From: a virus
Strand: one strand, 5' to 3'
DNA length: 64,000 nt
Virus record (IMG/VR): IMGVR_UViG_3300014720_000017
Location: 62,001-126,000 of that record
The notes under the pieces are model-generated. The model saw only the letters and a list, made by a program, of their open reading frames with translations. It searched no databases and had not been told where the DNA came from. Of this stretch, positions 42,083 to 50,748 are shown one piece after another (position 1 is the stretch's first letter; every line of letters begins with the position of its first letter). The position numbers were made by a program, and so were the translations under genes.

Positions 42083-43273
42083 ATGCTATCATCACATTTT
42101 GCCGAAGACATATTTCTTGAATTCCATGACCTAGTTGAATCTGATAAAATCAAGGTACAACACACGGACCTAAGTCCCATTTCAAGTTTTTACTTGCGAA
42201 TCATCAACGGAGATGCGTTGACCAAAAGTCAGGCTGATTTTGTGGTGAAAATTCTTGAAAAATACCGACACCTAGCTCTGATGGCAGGATTCGACTATGT
42301 AGATCCGTTGAGAAATCTCGCATGGAAGCAGCCGTTCCGCGTATTAGACCTTACTAAACGGATCTATGTGGAACGCACAGGTCAGGGGAATTTAGAGGTA
42401 TGTGTGAAATTTCCTTATCAGCTGAAAAAAGAGTTCGATGACCAGATAAATTCGTATCAACTCTCAAGCACCAGATTCAATAACTGGGACGCAAATCAAA
42501 AACTGCGAAGGCTAAACCTTTATGATTTCAATCTCATTGCACTGTACGAATTCGCCAATCGAAATAATTTTGAAATAGACGATAGTTTTACAAATGTGTT
42601 GGCAGATGTGGAAGAAATCTGGCAAAATCAGGAAGAAATTTCACCTGTGTCGGATATCGTCGATGATAGAGTTCACCTGTTCAATGCCACTGCCGACGCT
42701 GAACAATGGTTCGATCTCCACTTTGTGGGCGAAACTGATAAAGATCTGCTTACTGCCAAGCACATGGGATACTCATACCGCGGACAACCTAAAAATAACA
42801 ATGAAAAAATAGCTGCTCACACAGAAAACAGCTTTTGGATCAAATCCAACGAGACGTTTTTTGACCTATATAAAAATATCACCGGTAAAGCCGCGGTGAT
42901 GTTAGATCGCACCGGAGACACACTGTCTTGGCTGCAGAAGTTTGTGGCAGATGCTGATGCACAGGGTGTCAATAGGAATGAAATCAAGGTGTGTTTTAGA
43001 GACAGCAGGGATCAAGACACAGGTATCAATGAGTGGATTAGGTTGGCGGGCGTTGGCGGTAAAGTAGAGTCCGGCAGATTATTGATATTTGAATCGAGGC
43101 CGGCTAAATGGTTGTTTAAAGATACAAGTGATGTTACACTGTTAGTAACGAACAATGTATTTCCTCCTACGAATGTCATAACTAGAGATTGGTTCAACAG
43201 CCATCCTTGTGTGATATATCTTGGAGATATCAAACCATCAGAGACCAAAGGACAAAAAATTGTCGAGCTGTAA
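42083..43273 (+). CDS. conserved-looking protein upstream of uvsW (396 aa)
   Basis: A 396-residue protein I cannot assign. The N-terminal half is helical (LTKSQADFVVKILEKYRHLALMAG; KRIYVERTGQGNLEVCVKFPYQ). The C-terminal half has alpha/beta segments typical of an NTPase-like domain without a P-loop (KAAVMLDRTGDTLSWLQKFV; NEIKVCFRDSRDQ; DVTLLVTNNVFPPTNVITRDW). It shares an early, apparently leaderless promoter with uvsW and its 3' end overlaps the uvsW start. A replication or recombination partner of UvsW is likely (inference). Confidence 0.6.
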   Translation: MLSSHFAEDIFLEFHDLVESDKIKVQHTDLSPISSFYLRIINGDALTKSQADFVVKILEKYRHLALMAGFDYVDPLRNLAWKQPFRVLDLTKRIYVERTGQGNLEVCVKFPYQLKKEFDDQINSYQLSSTRFNNWDANQKLRRLNLYDFNLIALYEFANRNNFEIDDSFTNVLADVEEIWQNQEEISPVSDIVDDRVHLFNATADAEQWFDLHFVGETDKDLLTAKHMGYSYRGQPKNNNEKIAAHTENSFWIKSNETFFDLYKNITGKAAVMLDRTGDTLSWLQKFVADADAQGVNRNEIKVCFRDSRDQDTGINEWIRLAGVGGKVESGRLLIFESRPAKWLFKDTSDVTLLVTNNVFPPTNVITRDWFNSHPCVIYLGDIKPSETKGQKIVEL

Positions 43274-44714
43274 ACTGATCATCCGAGACGAAGTCAACGT
43301 AAAATTTGAAGGCCTCAGCGTGGAGACTCGTCGCAAGATAGTGAATAAATTAAAATACGATCTGCCCTATGCAAGACATATGCCTGCATATAAGCTAGGC
43401 CGCTGGGATGGAACCAAGACCTATTTTGGCATTGGCGGCACAGGATATCTCGCACATCTAGATGTGATCTTGCCTATCATCGAAGATTCAGGCTACGAGT
43501 TAGATATCGAAGATCTAAGATCGCCACATAAATTTTCATTCCTACCTGTATCAGAAACCTATTGGGCAGATCAGGGCAAGACTTGGCCCCAAGGACACAT
43601 CGAAGCAGGCACACCTATTGTGCTGCGTGATTATCAATATGATGTGATCAATAAGTTTTTGGAAAATCCGCAGGCCTTACAGGAAGTGGCCACAGGAGCA
43701 GGCAAGACTATAACCACAGCCACACTGAGTCATTTATGTGAACCCTATGGTCGTACTATGATCATCGTGCCCAACAAGAGCCTAGTAGTGCAGACTGAGG
43801 AAGATTATCGAAATCTCGGATTAGACGTTGGAGTTTATTTTGGTGATAGAAAAGAACTAGGACGTACCCACACTATCTGTACCTGGCAGAGTCTCAATAT
43901 CTTAGACAAAAAGAGCCACGATGAAGCCACACTAACACTGGCGGAATTCTGCGAAGATGTAGTAGCAGTGATCGTAGACGAAGTGCATCAGGCCAAGGCA
44001 GAAGTGCTGACCAAACTGCTGACACAGAATTTTAAAAACTGTGCCATACGTTGGGGACTTACTGGCACCGTTCCTAAGGAAGCCTGGGAGTATCAGGGCA
44101 TACTGGCCAGTATCGGTCCAGTAATCAACCAAGTGAGTGCGCATGACTTACAGAACAAAGGAGTGCTGGCGCAATTGAACATTAATGTGTTACAGACCAC
44201 AGATGTCGAAGTGTTTACATCCTTTCAAGATGAATACACGTTCTTGGTCACAGATGATAGAAGGTTAGAGTGGATCGCTGATAAGATTATCAGCATATCT
44301 GATGCCGGCAACACTCTAGTGTTGATCAATAGAATTGACACGGGAAATAAATTAATCGCCTTGATTCCGGACGCTGTGTTTGTCAGTGGCGGTATGAAAC
44401 TTGATGACCGCAAGGAAGAGTATGATGAAATTAAAACAAGTGACAACAAGATTATTGTGGCGACTTACGGTGTGGCCGCTGTGGGTATTAATATTCCAAG
44501 GATTTTTAATCTGGTTCTTATTGAGCCCGGAAAGAGCTTTGTCCGCGTTATACAAAGCATTGGGCGAGGCATTAGAAAAGCAGAAGACAAAGATCACGTA
44601 GAAATTTGGGACATAACCAGTACCTGCAAGTATGCTAAAAGGCATCTTACAGAACGAAAGAAATATTATAAGGATGCCCGATATCCTTTTACGATAACCA
44701 AGGTAATCATATGA
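43260..44714 (+). CDS. uvsW: recombination helicase UvsW
   Basis: I prefer the TTG start at 43260 (AAGGACAAAAAA upstream), giving SSCKLIIRDEVNVKFEG, which aligns with the T4 start MDIKVHFHDFSHVRID; the ATG at 43221 would overlap the previous gene by 53 bases. The ~484-residue SF2 helicase has the N-terminal DNA-binding domain (YKLGRWDGTKTYF), ATGAGKT (about residues 144-150), VDEVHQAKA, WGLTGTVPK, NTLVLINRIDTGNKL and the motif VI region VIQSIGRGIRKAEDK. It resolves replication and recombination intermediates. Confidence 0.9.
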   Translation: MSSCKLIIRDEVNVKFEGLSVETRRKIVNKLKYDLPYARHMPAYKLGRWDGTKTYFGIGGTGYLAHLDVILPIIEDSGYELDIEDLRSPHKFSFLPVSETYWADQGKTWPQGHIEAGTPIVLRDYQYDVINKFLENPQALQEVATGAGKTITTATLSHLCEPYGRTMIIVPNKSLVVQTEEDYRNLGLDVGVYFGDRKELGRTHTICTWQSLNILDKKSHDEATLTLAEFCEDVVAVIVDEVHQAKAEVLTKLLTQNFKNCAIRWGLTGTVPKEAWEYQGILASIGPVINQVSAHDLQNKGVLAQLNINVLQTTDVEVFTSFQDEYTFLVTDDRRLEWIADKIISISDAGNTLVLINRIDTGNKLIALIPDAVFVSGGMKLDDRKEEYDEIKTSDNKIIVATYGVAAVGINIPRIFNLVLIEPGKSFVRVIQSIGRGIRKAEDKDHVEIWDITSTCKYAKRHLTERKKYYKDARYPFTITKVII

Positions 44715-45217
44715 GAATTTTAACACTTAACAACACGGCATTTGATCTTAACGAACTACCCGACGAAGTAGATGAGGATACTAGATTTTCAGTTCTTGAT
44801 AACAGCAATCCTCAAGAGCCAGATTTCTTTTTCATGCCGTTAATTTTTCTCGAATCGTTTAACAGTCCTGCGATATTGCTGAAAGTCGGCGGGCACGAGA
44901 TACAGATGCCATTAGATTGGTGTATGGTGGTAGGCGACAAAGAATGCGGGCTAGATCCCGAAGTTCTTCCTTTAACCAGCATCAATGAACGAGGATTCGA
45001 TGCGCTGGTGTTTAATCCTATCAAAGGCTTCAAAGCCGAATTTATGCCTATAGAAATCGTCAATATCTTCCAGGATGTCAGATGGTATTTTCCCAAGATG
45101 AAAAATGGACAATTACTAACTGTGCCGTTGCATGACGACCCAAATCCCCCCTGTGTGTTTTTTGTCAAGGAAGTCAGCAGGCAAAGTGAAGTTGTGCAGC
45201 TACACAAATTAGTTTGA
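44711..45217 (+). CDS. hypothetical protein coupled to uvsW (168 aa)
   Basis: A 168-residue acidic protein (NNTAFDLNELPDEVDEDTRF; SPAILLKVGGHEIQMPLDWCMVVGDKECG; FDALVFNPIKGFKAEFMPIEI) starting in an ATGA overlap with uvsW. The pattern VGGHEIQMPLDWCMVVGD looks like a small beta-barrel. The C-terminus YFPKMKNGQLLTVPL...PPCVFFVKEV adds two strands. No recognised family. Coupling to uvsW suggests a DNA metabolism or transcription accessory role, but nothing in the sequence proves it. Confidence 0.55.
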   Translation: MRILTLNNTAFDLNELPDEVDEDTRFSVLDNSNPQEPDFFFMPLIFLESFNSPAILLKVGGHEIQMPLDWCMVVGDKECGLDPEVLPLTSINERGFDALVFNPIKGFKAEFMPIEIVNIFQDVRWYFPKMKNGQLLTVPLHDDPNPPCVFFVKEVSRQSEVVQLHKLV

Positions 45218-45225
45218 AATAAATA
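45218..45225 (+). promoter_or_regulatory. late promoter-like motif (AATAAATACTC)
   Basis: AATAAATACTCAG lies 28 nt before ATG 45254, whose leader contains AAAAGG as a Shine-Dalgarno site. It opens the second glycan island with a late signal. Confidence 0.55.
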
Positions 45226-45253
45226 CTCAGTTAATTAATTAAAAAGGTGCAAT

Positions 45254-45598
45254 ATGAAAGCAGGTAAAGTATGGGGTCAAACAGAACTCCTCGAAGCCAA
45301 CGGTGTATTAGAGTTTCACCGTATTGAAGCCACAGCAGGTGGTGTGTGTTCCAAGCACAAGCATCAATTTAAGTGGAACGGCTTTTTCGTCGAATCGGGT
45401 AAACTTGTTATCCGTGTATGGAAAAACAATTATGACCTAGTAGACGAAACTGTGTTAACAGCAGGTCAATATACAAAGGTCGCTCCTGGAGAATATCATC
45501 AATTCGAAGCTGTAGAAGATACCGTAGCGTTTGAACTTTACTGGGCAGAGTTTGATCACGACGATATAGAACGAGAGAGTGTAGGGTTTTCAAAATGA
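45254..45598 (+). CDS. cupin-fold protein (sugar isomerase-like)
   Basis: A 114-residue single cupin domain. GGVCSKHKHQFKWNGFFVESGKLVIRVW is cupin motif 1 (His residues as metal ligands) and GQYTKVAPGEYHQFEAVEDTVAFELYW is motif 2. Small cupins of this kind act as sugar-nucleotide isomerases or epimerases, or as metal-dependent sensors in surface polysaccharide clusters. It begins the second glycan island and overlaps the fucosyltransferase-like gene by 4 bases. Confidence 0.7.
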   Translation: MKAGKVWGQTELLEANGVLEFHRIEATAGGVCSKHKHQFKWNGFFVESGKLVIRVWKNNYDLVDETVLTAGQYTKVAPGEYHQFEAVEDTVAFELYWAEFDHDDIERESVGFSK

Positions 45599-46440
45599 AA
45601 CAAATGATTATCTTCTCCGATGGGGGATTAGGTAATAGGTTGAATAGTTTAATTGGCGGATTGGTAGCAGCAGAAGTTACACAATCAATTCCAATAATAT
45701 GTTGGCCTATTAATAATTGGTGTAGGTGTACTTTTCAAGATCTATATGAAAGTCAAATATTAACGATGGATGATGATATACACTCTGTATTTTTAGAAGA
45801 TGATCGACATTACATCATCCATCAAAATCAAACAAATAAAACTTTAAAAAAAGTAAGCGAACATTCTTTAAAAAAATTGCTGTCAATGGCAGATGTAGAT
45901 GAAGATATAGTTTATTATAATAACAAATTACCAAGTTATTTTACATCAAAACAGATAATTTCTAATCTTAAAAAATTTAAAATTCAAAAAAACATTTTAT
46001 CTGTAGTTCAAAACTTTTGTAAATCAAAAGGTATAGATAAGAATATCAAAGGTGTTCATTTAAGGAAAACAGATCACGGTAAACAATTAGACAGCAACGT
46101 AATTTTTTATCAAATTGAAAACGATCTAAAATCAAAATATTTTGTTTGTTCAGATGACGAAGCAACAGAAAAAGAATTTAGTAGATTAAAAAACGTCATT
46201 GTATTTCCTAAGACAAACTATGTTGAAAAATTAACTGACGGAGATTGGACTACTAAAATTTCCGATACTGAGGGTAGAATATTTCCCTATAATGTTAATC
46301 GATCAGCGCAATCGGTAATACAAGCACTGGCTGACCTTTTGATTTTATCAAGAACAAATATTGTGGTTAGAAATAAAAGCTCTTTCTTAGGATGGGCTAA
46401 GATCTATGGGCAGATAGCCGATCTCAACGAATTTTCATAA
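45595..46440 (+). CDS. fucosyltransferase-like protein (NodZ/GT23-type)
   Basis: A 281-residue protein. MIIFSDGGLGNRLNSLIGGL at the N-terminus is the typical 'GGLGNqlnsl' loop of fucosyltransferase-like GT-B enzymes. GVHLRKTDHGKQ near residue 152 is the HxRxxD motif used by NodZ/POFUT families to bind the GDP-sugar phosphate. ALADLLILSRTNIVVRNKSSFLGWA matches the C-terminal 'D...LS....v....SsF...A'. It would use a GDP-sugar, consistent with the GDP-mannose epimerase encoded next. It is strongly AT-rich. Confidence 0.7.
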   Translation: MKQMIIFSDGGLGNRLNSLIGGLVAAEVTQSIPIICWPINNWCRCTFQDLYESQILTMDDDIHSVFLEDDRHYIIHQNQTNKTLKKVSEHSLKKLLSMADVDEDIVYYNNKLPSYFTSKQIISNLKKFKIQKNILSVVQNFCKSKGIDKNIKGVHLRKTDHGKQLDSNVIFYQIENDLKSKYFVCSDDEATEKEFSRLKNVIVFPKTNYVEKLTDGDWTTKISDTEGRIFPYNVNRSAQSVIQALADLLILSRTNIVVRNKSSFLGWAKIYGQIADLNEFS

Positions 46441-46446
46441 TAAATA
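46439..46446 (+). promoter_or_regulatory. late promoter-like motif (AATAAATA)
   Basis: AATAAATATATAC overlaps the stop codon of the fucosyltransferase-like gene and lies 22 nt before ATG 46469, with AAAGGA as Shine-Dalgarno site in the leader. It probably drives the long run of overlapping genes to 53554 and beyond. Confidence 0.55.
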
Positions 46447-46468
46447 TATACTTAATAAAGGATTTATT

Positions 46469-47440
46469 ATGAAAAAAATACTTGTCTGCGGTGCCGGTGG
46501 CTTTATAGGAACGCATTTAGTTACAAGTCTAAAAGAAAAAGGTTTTTATGTAATCGGAGCAGACCTAAAGTACCCGGAATATAGTATGACCGATGCAGAC
46601 GAATTCCATATTTGTGATTTGAGATCTCAGGCGAATATTGAAAAACTCATAACAAACGATCTTTATGAGATTTATCAGCTGGCCGCCGATATGGGCGGCG
46701 CTGGCTATATCTTTACCGGTGAGAATGATGCTGACATCATGCACAATTCAGCCATGATCAATCTCAACATTGCTCATGAAATGGTTAAAAAAGATTTAAA
46801 GAGAATTTTTTACAGTTCAAGCGCCTGCATGTATCCGGCTTACAATCAAAAAGATCCTAGCAACCCGTTGCTGAGTGAAGAAAGCGCATATCCTGCGGCA
46901 CCGGACAGTGAATATGGTTGGGAAAAATTATTCAGTGAACGTGTGTTTATCGCATTCGCTAAAAACTATGATATTAGAACAAGAATCGCTCGTTTCCATA
47001 ATATTTTTGGGCCGTTGGGTGCATGGAATAACGGAAAGGAAAAATCTCCTGCCGCTCTATGTCGAAAAGTAGCAATGAGTACCGGTGAAGTTGAAGTATG
47101 GGGGCCTGGGACGCAGACAAGAAGCTTTCTTTTCATTAAAGAATGTATTGAAGGTATCCATAAAATAATGGAAAGTGATTGTAATTTTCCGATTAATCTC
47201 GGCAGTGAAAGAATGATAGCAATTAACGATCTGGCTTTGTTAATTGCCGATAGAGCAGGCAAAAAAATTACCATTAAAAATATTCCAGGTCCTCTTGGAG
47301 TAATGGGGCGGAACAGCCACAATAAACTAATCATGGACAGTATCGGGTGGCGACCCGGTGAAGATCTAGAATACGGAATCGATCAGACTTATGCTTGGAT
47401 CAAACATCAAATAGATAACGGAATAGAAGACACTAAATGA
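46469..47440 (+). CDS. GDP-mannose 3,5-epimerase
   Basis: A 323-residue SDR-type epimerase very close in pattern to plant GDP-mannose 3,5-epimerase. GAGGFIGTHLV is the NAD loop, then QLAADMGGAGYI, and SSSACMYP (the family's catalytic Cys145). YGWEK is the YxxxK pair. RIARFHNIFGPLGAWNNGKEKSPAALCRK contains the family's catalytic Lys217 equivalent. GTQTRSFLFIKECIEGI and IPGPLGVMGRNSHN complete the match. It converts GDP-D-mannose to GDP-L-galactose or GDP-L-gulose, a donor for the neighbouring fucosyltransferase-like enzyme. GDP-mannose must come from the host or from genes outside the window. Confidence 0.85.
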   Translation: MKKILVCGAGGFIGTHLVTSLKEKGFYVIGADLKYPEYSMTDADEFHICDLRSQANIEKLITNDLYEIYQLAADMGGAGYIFTGENDADIMHNSAMINLNIAHEMVKKDLKRIFYSSSACMYPAYNQKDPSNPLLSEESAYPAAPDSEYGWEKLFSERVFIAFAKNYDIRTRIARFHNIFGPLGAWNNGKEKSPAALCRKVAMSTGEVEVWGPGTQTRSFLFIKECIEGIHKIMESDCNFPINLGSERMIAINDLALLIADRAGKKITIKNIPGPLGVMGRNSHNKLIMDSIGWRPGEDLEYGIDQTYAWIKHQIDNGIEDTK

Positions 47441-48204
47441 AAGTAGGAATAGTTGGTTACGGCTGGATTGGAAAAGCAACTCATAAGTTATTTCCTCAAG
47501 CACAAATATATGACAAATATCAAACAAATTTTTCTAAACCATTAGATGATTGTGATATCGCGTTTCTAGCAGTACCAACGCCCTGGACAGGAGGTCCGGA
47601 ATTAGATTGTTCTGCCGTTGAGGATGCTATAGAAAATTGTGGGTGTAATTTTATAGTGATTAGATCAGCAACACAGCCAGGATTTGCAGATCGCATGACA
47701 AAAAGGTTTCCAAATAAAAGAATAGTGGTACAACCTGAATATCTAGGAGAAACTCCTAACCATCCATTCTTGCAGATGGAATCTAGAAAATTTATAGTGA
47801 TCGGAGGCGATCCAGAAGATCGCAGAAAGGTCATTGAATGTTATCAGCAGGCCTACAATGCCAATGTGTCAATAAGACAAGTATCTAGACTAGAAGCAGA
47901 AGTAATTAAGTTCAGCGAAAATCGAGCGATCTTTTATAAAGTTATGCAATGTCAAGAATTATATGATGCTTGTGAAGCGGCTGGGATAGATTATTATACT
48001 ATTAGAGATGCGGTCTATGGAGACGATCCAAGAATGAATCTGTGGTGGACATTTGTTTATCCTAAAAGTAGAGGAGCCAACAGCAAGTGTATTCCTAAAG
48101 ATGTATATGCCTGGTGTGCCTGGGCTGAGAGTGTTGGAATTGATCCAGAAGCAACTAGGTCGCTCTTAAAATACAACGAGAAATTAATAAAGAAAAATGC
48201 TTAA
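47437..48204 (+). CDS. short UDP-glucose/GDP-mannose dehydrogenase-like protein
   Basis: A 255-residue protein with KVGIVGYGWIGKATHKLF (Rossmann), AFLAVPTPWTGGPELDCSAVEDAI, VIRSATQPGFADRM, VQPEYLGETPNHPF and ANSKCIPKDVYAW, whose Cys corresponds to the catalytic Cys of UDP-glucose dehydrogenase (G-G-S-C-x-P-K-D). The C-terminal UDP-binding domain of the ~400-residue enzymes is missing, so it is a shortened type. It may oxidise a nucleotide sugar to a uronic acid, or may have lost the full four-electron reaction. It overlaps neighbours on both sides. Confidence 0.75.
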   Translation: MKVGIVGYGWIGKATHKLFPQAQIYDKYQTNFSKPLDDCDIAFLAVPTPWTGGPELDCSAVEDAIENCGCNFIVIRSATQPGFADRMTKRFPNKRIVVQPEYLGETPNHPFLQMESRKFIVIGGDPEDRRKVIECYQQAYNANVSIRQVSRLEAEVIKFSENRAIFYKVMQCQELYDACEAAGIDYYTIRDAVYGDDPRMNLWWTFVYPKSRGANSKCIPKDVYAWCAWAESVGIDPEATRSLLKYNEKLIKKNA

Positions 48205-48910
48205 TCAGTTTGAAAAAAAAATAGTTTCTCAAAATGGCGAAGACGGTATTATTGAGGAACTTATTAAAAGACTAAATTTGCAAAATCTATGGTGCTGCGA
48301 GTTTGGAGCATGGGATGGGATGTATCTTAGCAATACATTTCATTTAATACGCACAACAAAAGCAAAGGTTGTAATGATAGAAGGAGATTCATCTAAATTT
48401 CCTAAATTGTTATGGACTCAATCAAAATATCCTGATCAAATCATAGCTTTAAATTTTTATGTAGATCATACACCTAATGCTAAAAATTCTTTAGATAAAA
48501 TTTTATCAAACACATCTATACCTAAAGATTTTGATATTTTAAGCATTGATATAGATTCACACGATTTAGATGTTTGGGAATCATTACAAGAATATCAGCC
48601 TAAAATCGTAGTGATAGAAATTAACAATGAAATTCCCCCTGGAATAAAACAGCGACACTCTACAGAAAATTGGTTAAACAGTTTTACAAGTACTGTGGAA
48701 GTAGGAATAATCAAAGGTTATACGTTGGTTTGTCATAGTTTTAATTTATTTTTTGTTAGAAATGATTTAGTTCATAAATTAAATTTAGATCAAACTATTT
48801 TGAACGATCCTGATAAATTGTTCAATTGGAGATGGGTTGAACGTGCTAAAAAAGCTGTTTACAAACAACAACGTAGACAATGGAAACAAGAAAAACAATC
48901 TCTAGGCTGA
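48197..48910 (+). CDS. FkbM-like methyltransferase-fold protein
   Basis: A 237-residue protein: EKKIVSQNGEDGIIEELIKRL (the common 'SQxGEDgii' opening), WCCEFGAWDGMYLSNTF as SAM motif I, AKVVMIEGDSSKFPKLLW, FDILSIDIDSHDLDVWESL and PKIVVIEINNEIP. It belongs to the FkbM-related methyltransferases found in surface polysaccharide clusters. Strongly AT-rich. It overlaps the dehydrogenase by 8 bases. Confidence 0.7.
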   Translation: MLNQFEKKIVSQNGEDGIIEELIKRLNLQNLWCCEFGAWDGMYLSNTFHLIRTTKAKVVMIEGDSSKFPKLLWTQSKYPDQIIALNFYVDHTPNAKNSLDKILSNTSIPKDFDILSIDIDSHDLDVWESLQEYQPKIVVIEINNEIPPGIKQRHSTENWLNSFTSTVEVGIIKGYTLVCHSFNLFFVRNDLVHKLNLDQTILNDPDKLFNWRWVERAKKAVYKQQRRQWKQEKQSLG

Positions 48911-48911
48911 T

Positions 48912-49583
48912 ATGGGAATAATTAACTTACACATTGTTAAAATTAATCAGTTACTAGATTCTCATTTCCAGCGAGACAAAGAAAAAAATGTGGCAGTGAT
49001 TGGTTTTCCAGATCTGTATCAAAATATGCCTTTGCTTGAGGAATTGTTTGGTCGCACAATTATTAAACGATCAAAATTAAATGATGTAATACAACTAATT
49101 GAATTATTAAAAATTAAATTTAACTGTCAATCTACTATTTTTGATGTAACCCAGCATAGAGGATTAGAAGTTTATTTAGATTTAAATAAACCGTTGCCGG
49201 CAGAATATAAAAACAAATTTGATTTTGTAATAGATAGCAGTTGTCTTGAACATTGTTTTAACATTGCACAGGCATTTAATAACTTATGTGATCTAGTGAA
49301 AGTAGGAGGAATAGTTACAACGGTAGCCCCTGTTTATGATTTTAATCATGGATATTTTAATGTCAACCCTTTGTTTCACGAAGATGGTTTTAAATACAAC
49401 GGTTTTGATATTTTATCACAAAATATTATAAATGAATGGGGAGATATTATACCGGAGTTTGGTCCCAAAAGCCGACCACATAAGTCTTACATATTATCCG
49501 CTGCCATTAAAAAAATAGATCAGGACTTTGTCTATCCTATTCAAAGAAGTAAACCAAAAAGTAAAAGATACGACGAGAAATAA
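48912..49583 (+). CDS. methyltransferase-like protein (223 aa)
   Basis: A 223-residue protein with a weak class I methyltransferase pattern: VAVIGFPDLYQNMPLLEELFG, STIFDVTQHRGLEVYLDLNK, FDFVIDSSCLEHCFNIAQAFNNLCDLVKVGGIVTTVAP (the 'D.....vleH......al.n...llkpGG' block) and FNVNPLFHEDGF. The first glycine-rich motif is degenerate, so activity is uncertain. It starts 1 base after the previous stop. AT-rich. Confidence 0.6.
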   Translation: MGIINLHIVKINQLLDSHFQRDKEKNVAVIGFPDLYQNMPLLEELFGRTIIKRSKLNDVIQLIELLKIKFNCQSTIFDVTQHRGLEVYLDLNKPLPAEYKNKFDFVIDSSCLEHCFNIAQAFNNLCDLVKVGGIVTTVAPVYDFNHGYFNVNPLFHEDGFKYNGFDILSQNIINEWGDIIPEFGPKSRPHKSYILSAAIKKIDQDFVYPIQRSKPKSKRYDEK

Positions 49584-49586
49584 TTT

Positions 49587-50165
49587 ATGAACCCGTGGGA
49601 AAAAACAGAAAATTTTGAAGGTAAGGTGAAAGTTTATTATGAAAATTTACTAAAACATTTTTCACGTTTTAAGAATAATATTTTCATAGAATCGGGCACT
49701 TTTTTAGGCAACGGTTTAAATTGTGCCTTGCAAGCAGGCTTTCAAGAATGTTACAGTGTTGAAATACATGAACATTTATATCTTAAGGCCAAAGATAGAT
49801 TTGGTAAAGAAATTAAACGACAACGAGTAAAATTGTATCACGGTGATTCAGGAATTATTTTACGTCCAATAATTGAATCGTTAACAGCCCCGGCTACGTT
49901 TTGGTTAGATGCCCATATAAGTTCTAACTATGGAGAAAAACTTGCAAAAAATTGTCCTGTGATAGAGGAATTAGAATTTATAAAAAACAGTCGTATAAAA
50001 AATCATACAATATTGATAGATGATTTAAATTGTTTTGGCAAGGAAGCGCATGACTATATAACTATAGATCAAGTTAAAGAATATATAAAGTCTATAAATT
50101 TAGAATACAAGTTTGAATTTTTAGATGCAGCAGTATCAAAAAATATTTTAGCAGCTTATATATAA
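49587..50165 (+). CDS. methyltransferase-like protein (192 aa)
   Basis: A 192-residue protein: NNIFIESGTFLGNGLNCALQAGFQECYSVEIHEHLYLKAKDRF has the motif I/motif II layout of SAM-binding proteins, then VKLYHGDSGIILRPIIES, TFWLDAHISSNYGEK and HTILIDDLNCFG. Similar proteins occur next to sugar methyltransferases and glycosyltransferases in phages. Activity is inferred only. It starts 3 bases after the previous gene. Confidence 0.6.
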   Translation: MNPWEKTENFEGKVKVYYENLLKHFSRFKNNIFIESGTFLGNGLNCALQAGFQECYSVEIHEHLYLKAKDRFGKEIKRQRVKLYHGDSGIILRPIIESLTAPATFWLDAHISSNYGEKLAKNCPVIEELEFIKNSRIKNHTILIDDLNCFGKEAHDYITIDQVKEYIKSINLEYKFEFLDAAVSKNILAAYI

Positions 50166-50174
50166 GGAAATAAA

Positions 50175-50747
50175 ATGGGAAAACACGTCGAAGCTCACGA
50201 TCCAAATAATCCACATCTAGGTGGAAACTATATAGATATGAACGAGCACACTCACAGCCCTAGAGCGTGGAGCTATGTTATCAGCAAATATGGAATAAAG
50301 TCTGTTTTAGATATCGGGTCAGGTCGAGGACACGCTGCTAAATGGTTTAATGATCAAGGTTTAATATCTTTGGCCATTGAAGGTATGCAAGAAAACTGCA
50401 GGCTCGCTGTGCATCCTACAGAATGTGTAGATTTAACGGAAAAAACTTTCACTGCAGACGTAGATATGGTTAATTGTGTAGAAGTAGTAGAACATGTAGA
50501 AGAAAAATATTTAGATAATCTACTCACAGCTTTATGTTGCGGAAAATACATTTTTATGACGCATGGTAGACCAAAACAGCGAGGCCACCACCACGTAAAC
50601 AATCAACCCACCAGTTATTGGATAAATCATTTACAGGCTAGAGGTTTTAAATTATTAGAGGACGACTCTATGGAGATAAAACGGTTGGCTAACGAAGATG
50701 GTGCCACCCATATTAACGACACCGGCATGCTTTTCGTAAAGGTATAA
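50175..50747 (+). CDS. class I SAM-dependent methyltransferase
   Basis: A 190-residue methyltransferase. KSVLDIGSGRGHAAKWFNDQG is a clear motif I, SLAIEGMQENCRLA motif II, VDMVNCVEVVEHVEEKYLDNLLTAL and KYIFMTHGRPKQRGHHH complete the fold. The His-rich GHHHVNNQPTSYW segment resembles phage methyltransferases acting on sugars. It has a fair RBS (AAGGAAAT) and leads directly into the amidotransferase gene (1 base gap). Confidence 0.75.
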   Translation: MGKHVEAHDPNNPHLGGNYIDMNEHTHSPRAWSYVISKYGIKSVLDIGSGRGHAAKWFNDQGLISLAIEGMQENCRLAVHPTECVDLTEKTFTADVDMVNCVEVVEHVEEKYLDNLLTALCCGKYIFMTHGRPKQRGHHHVNNQPTSYWINHLQARGFKLLEDDSMEIKRLANEDGATHINDTGMLFVKV

Positions 50748-50748
50748 A

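Noticed and set aside
44225-44726. Antisense ORFs opposite uvsW and its 3' neighbour
   Set aside because: The plus strand encodes a well-conserved helicase; the antisense ORFs have no start signals or motifs.
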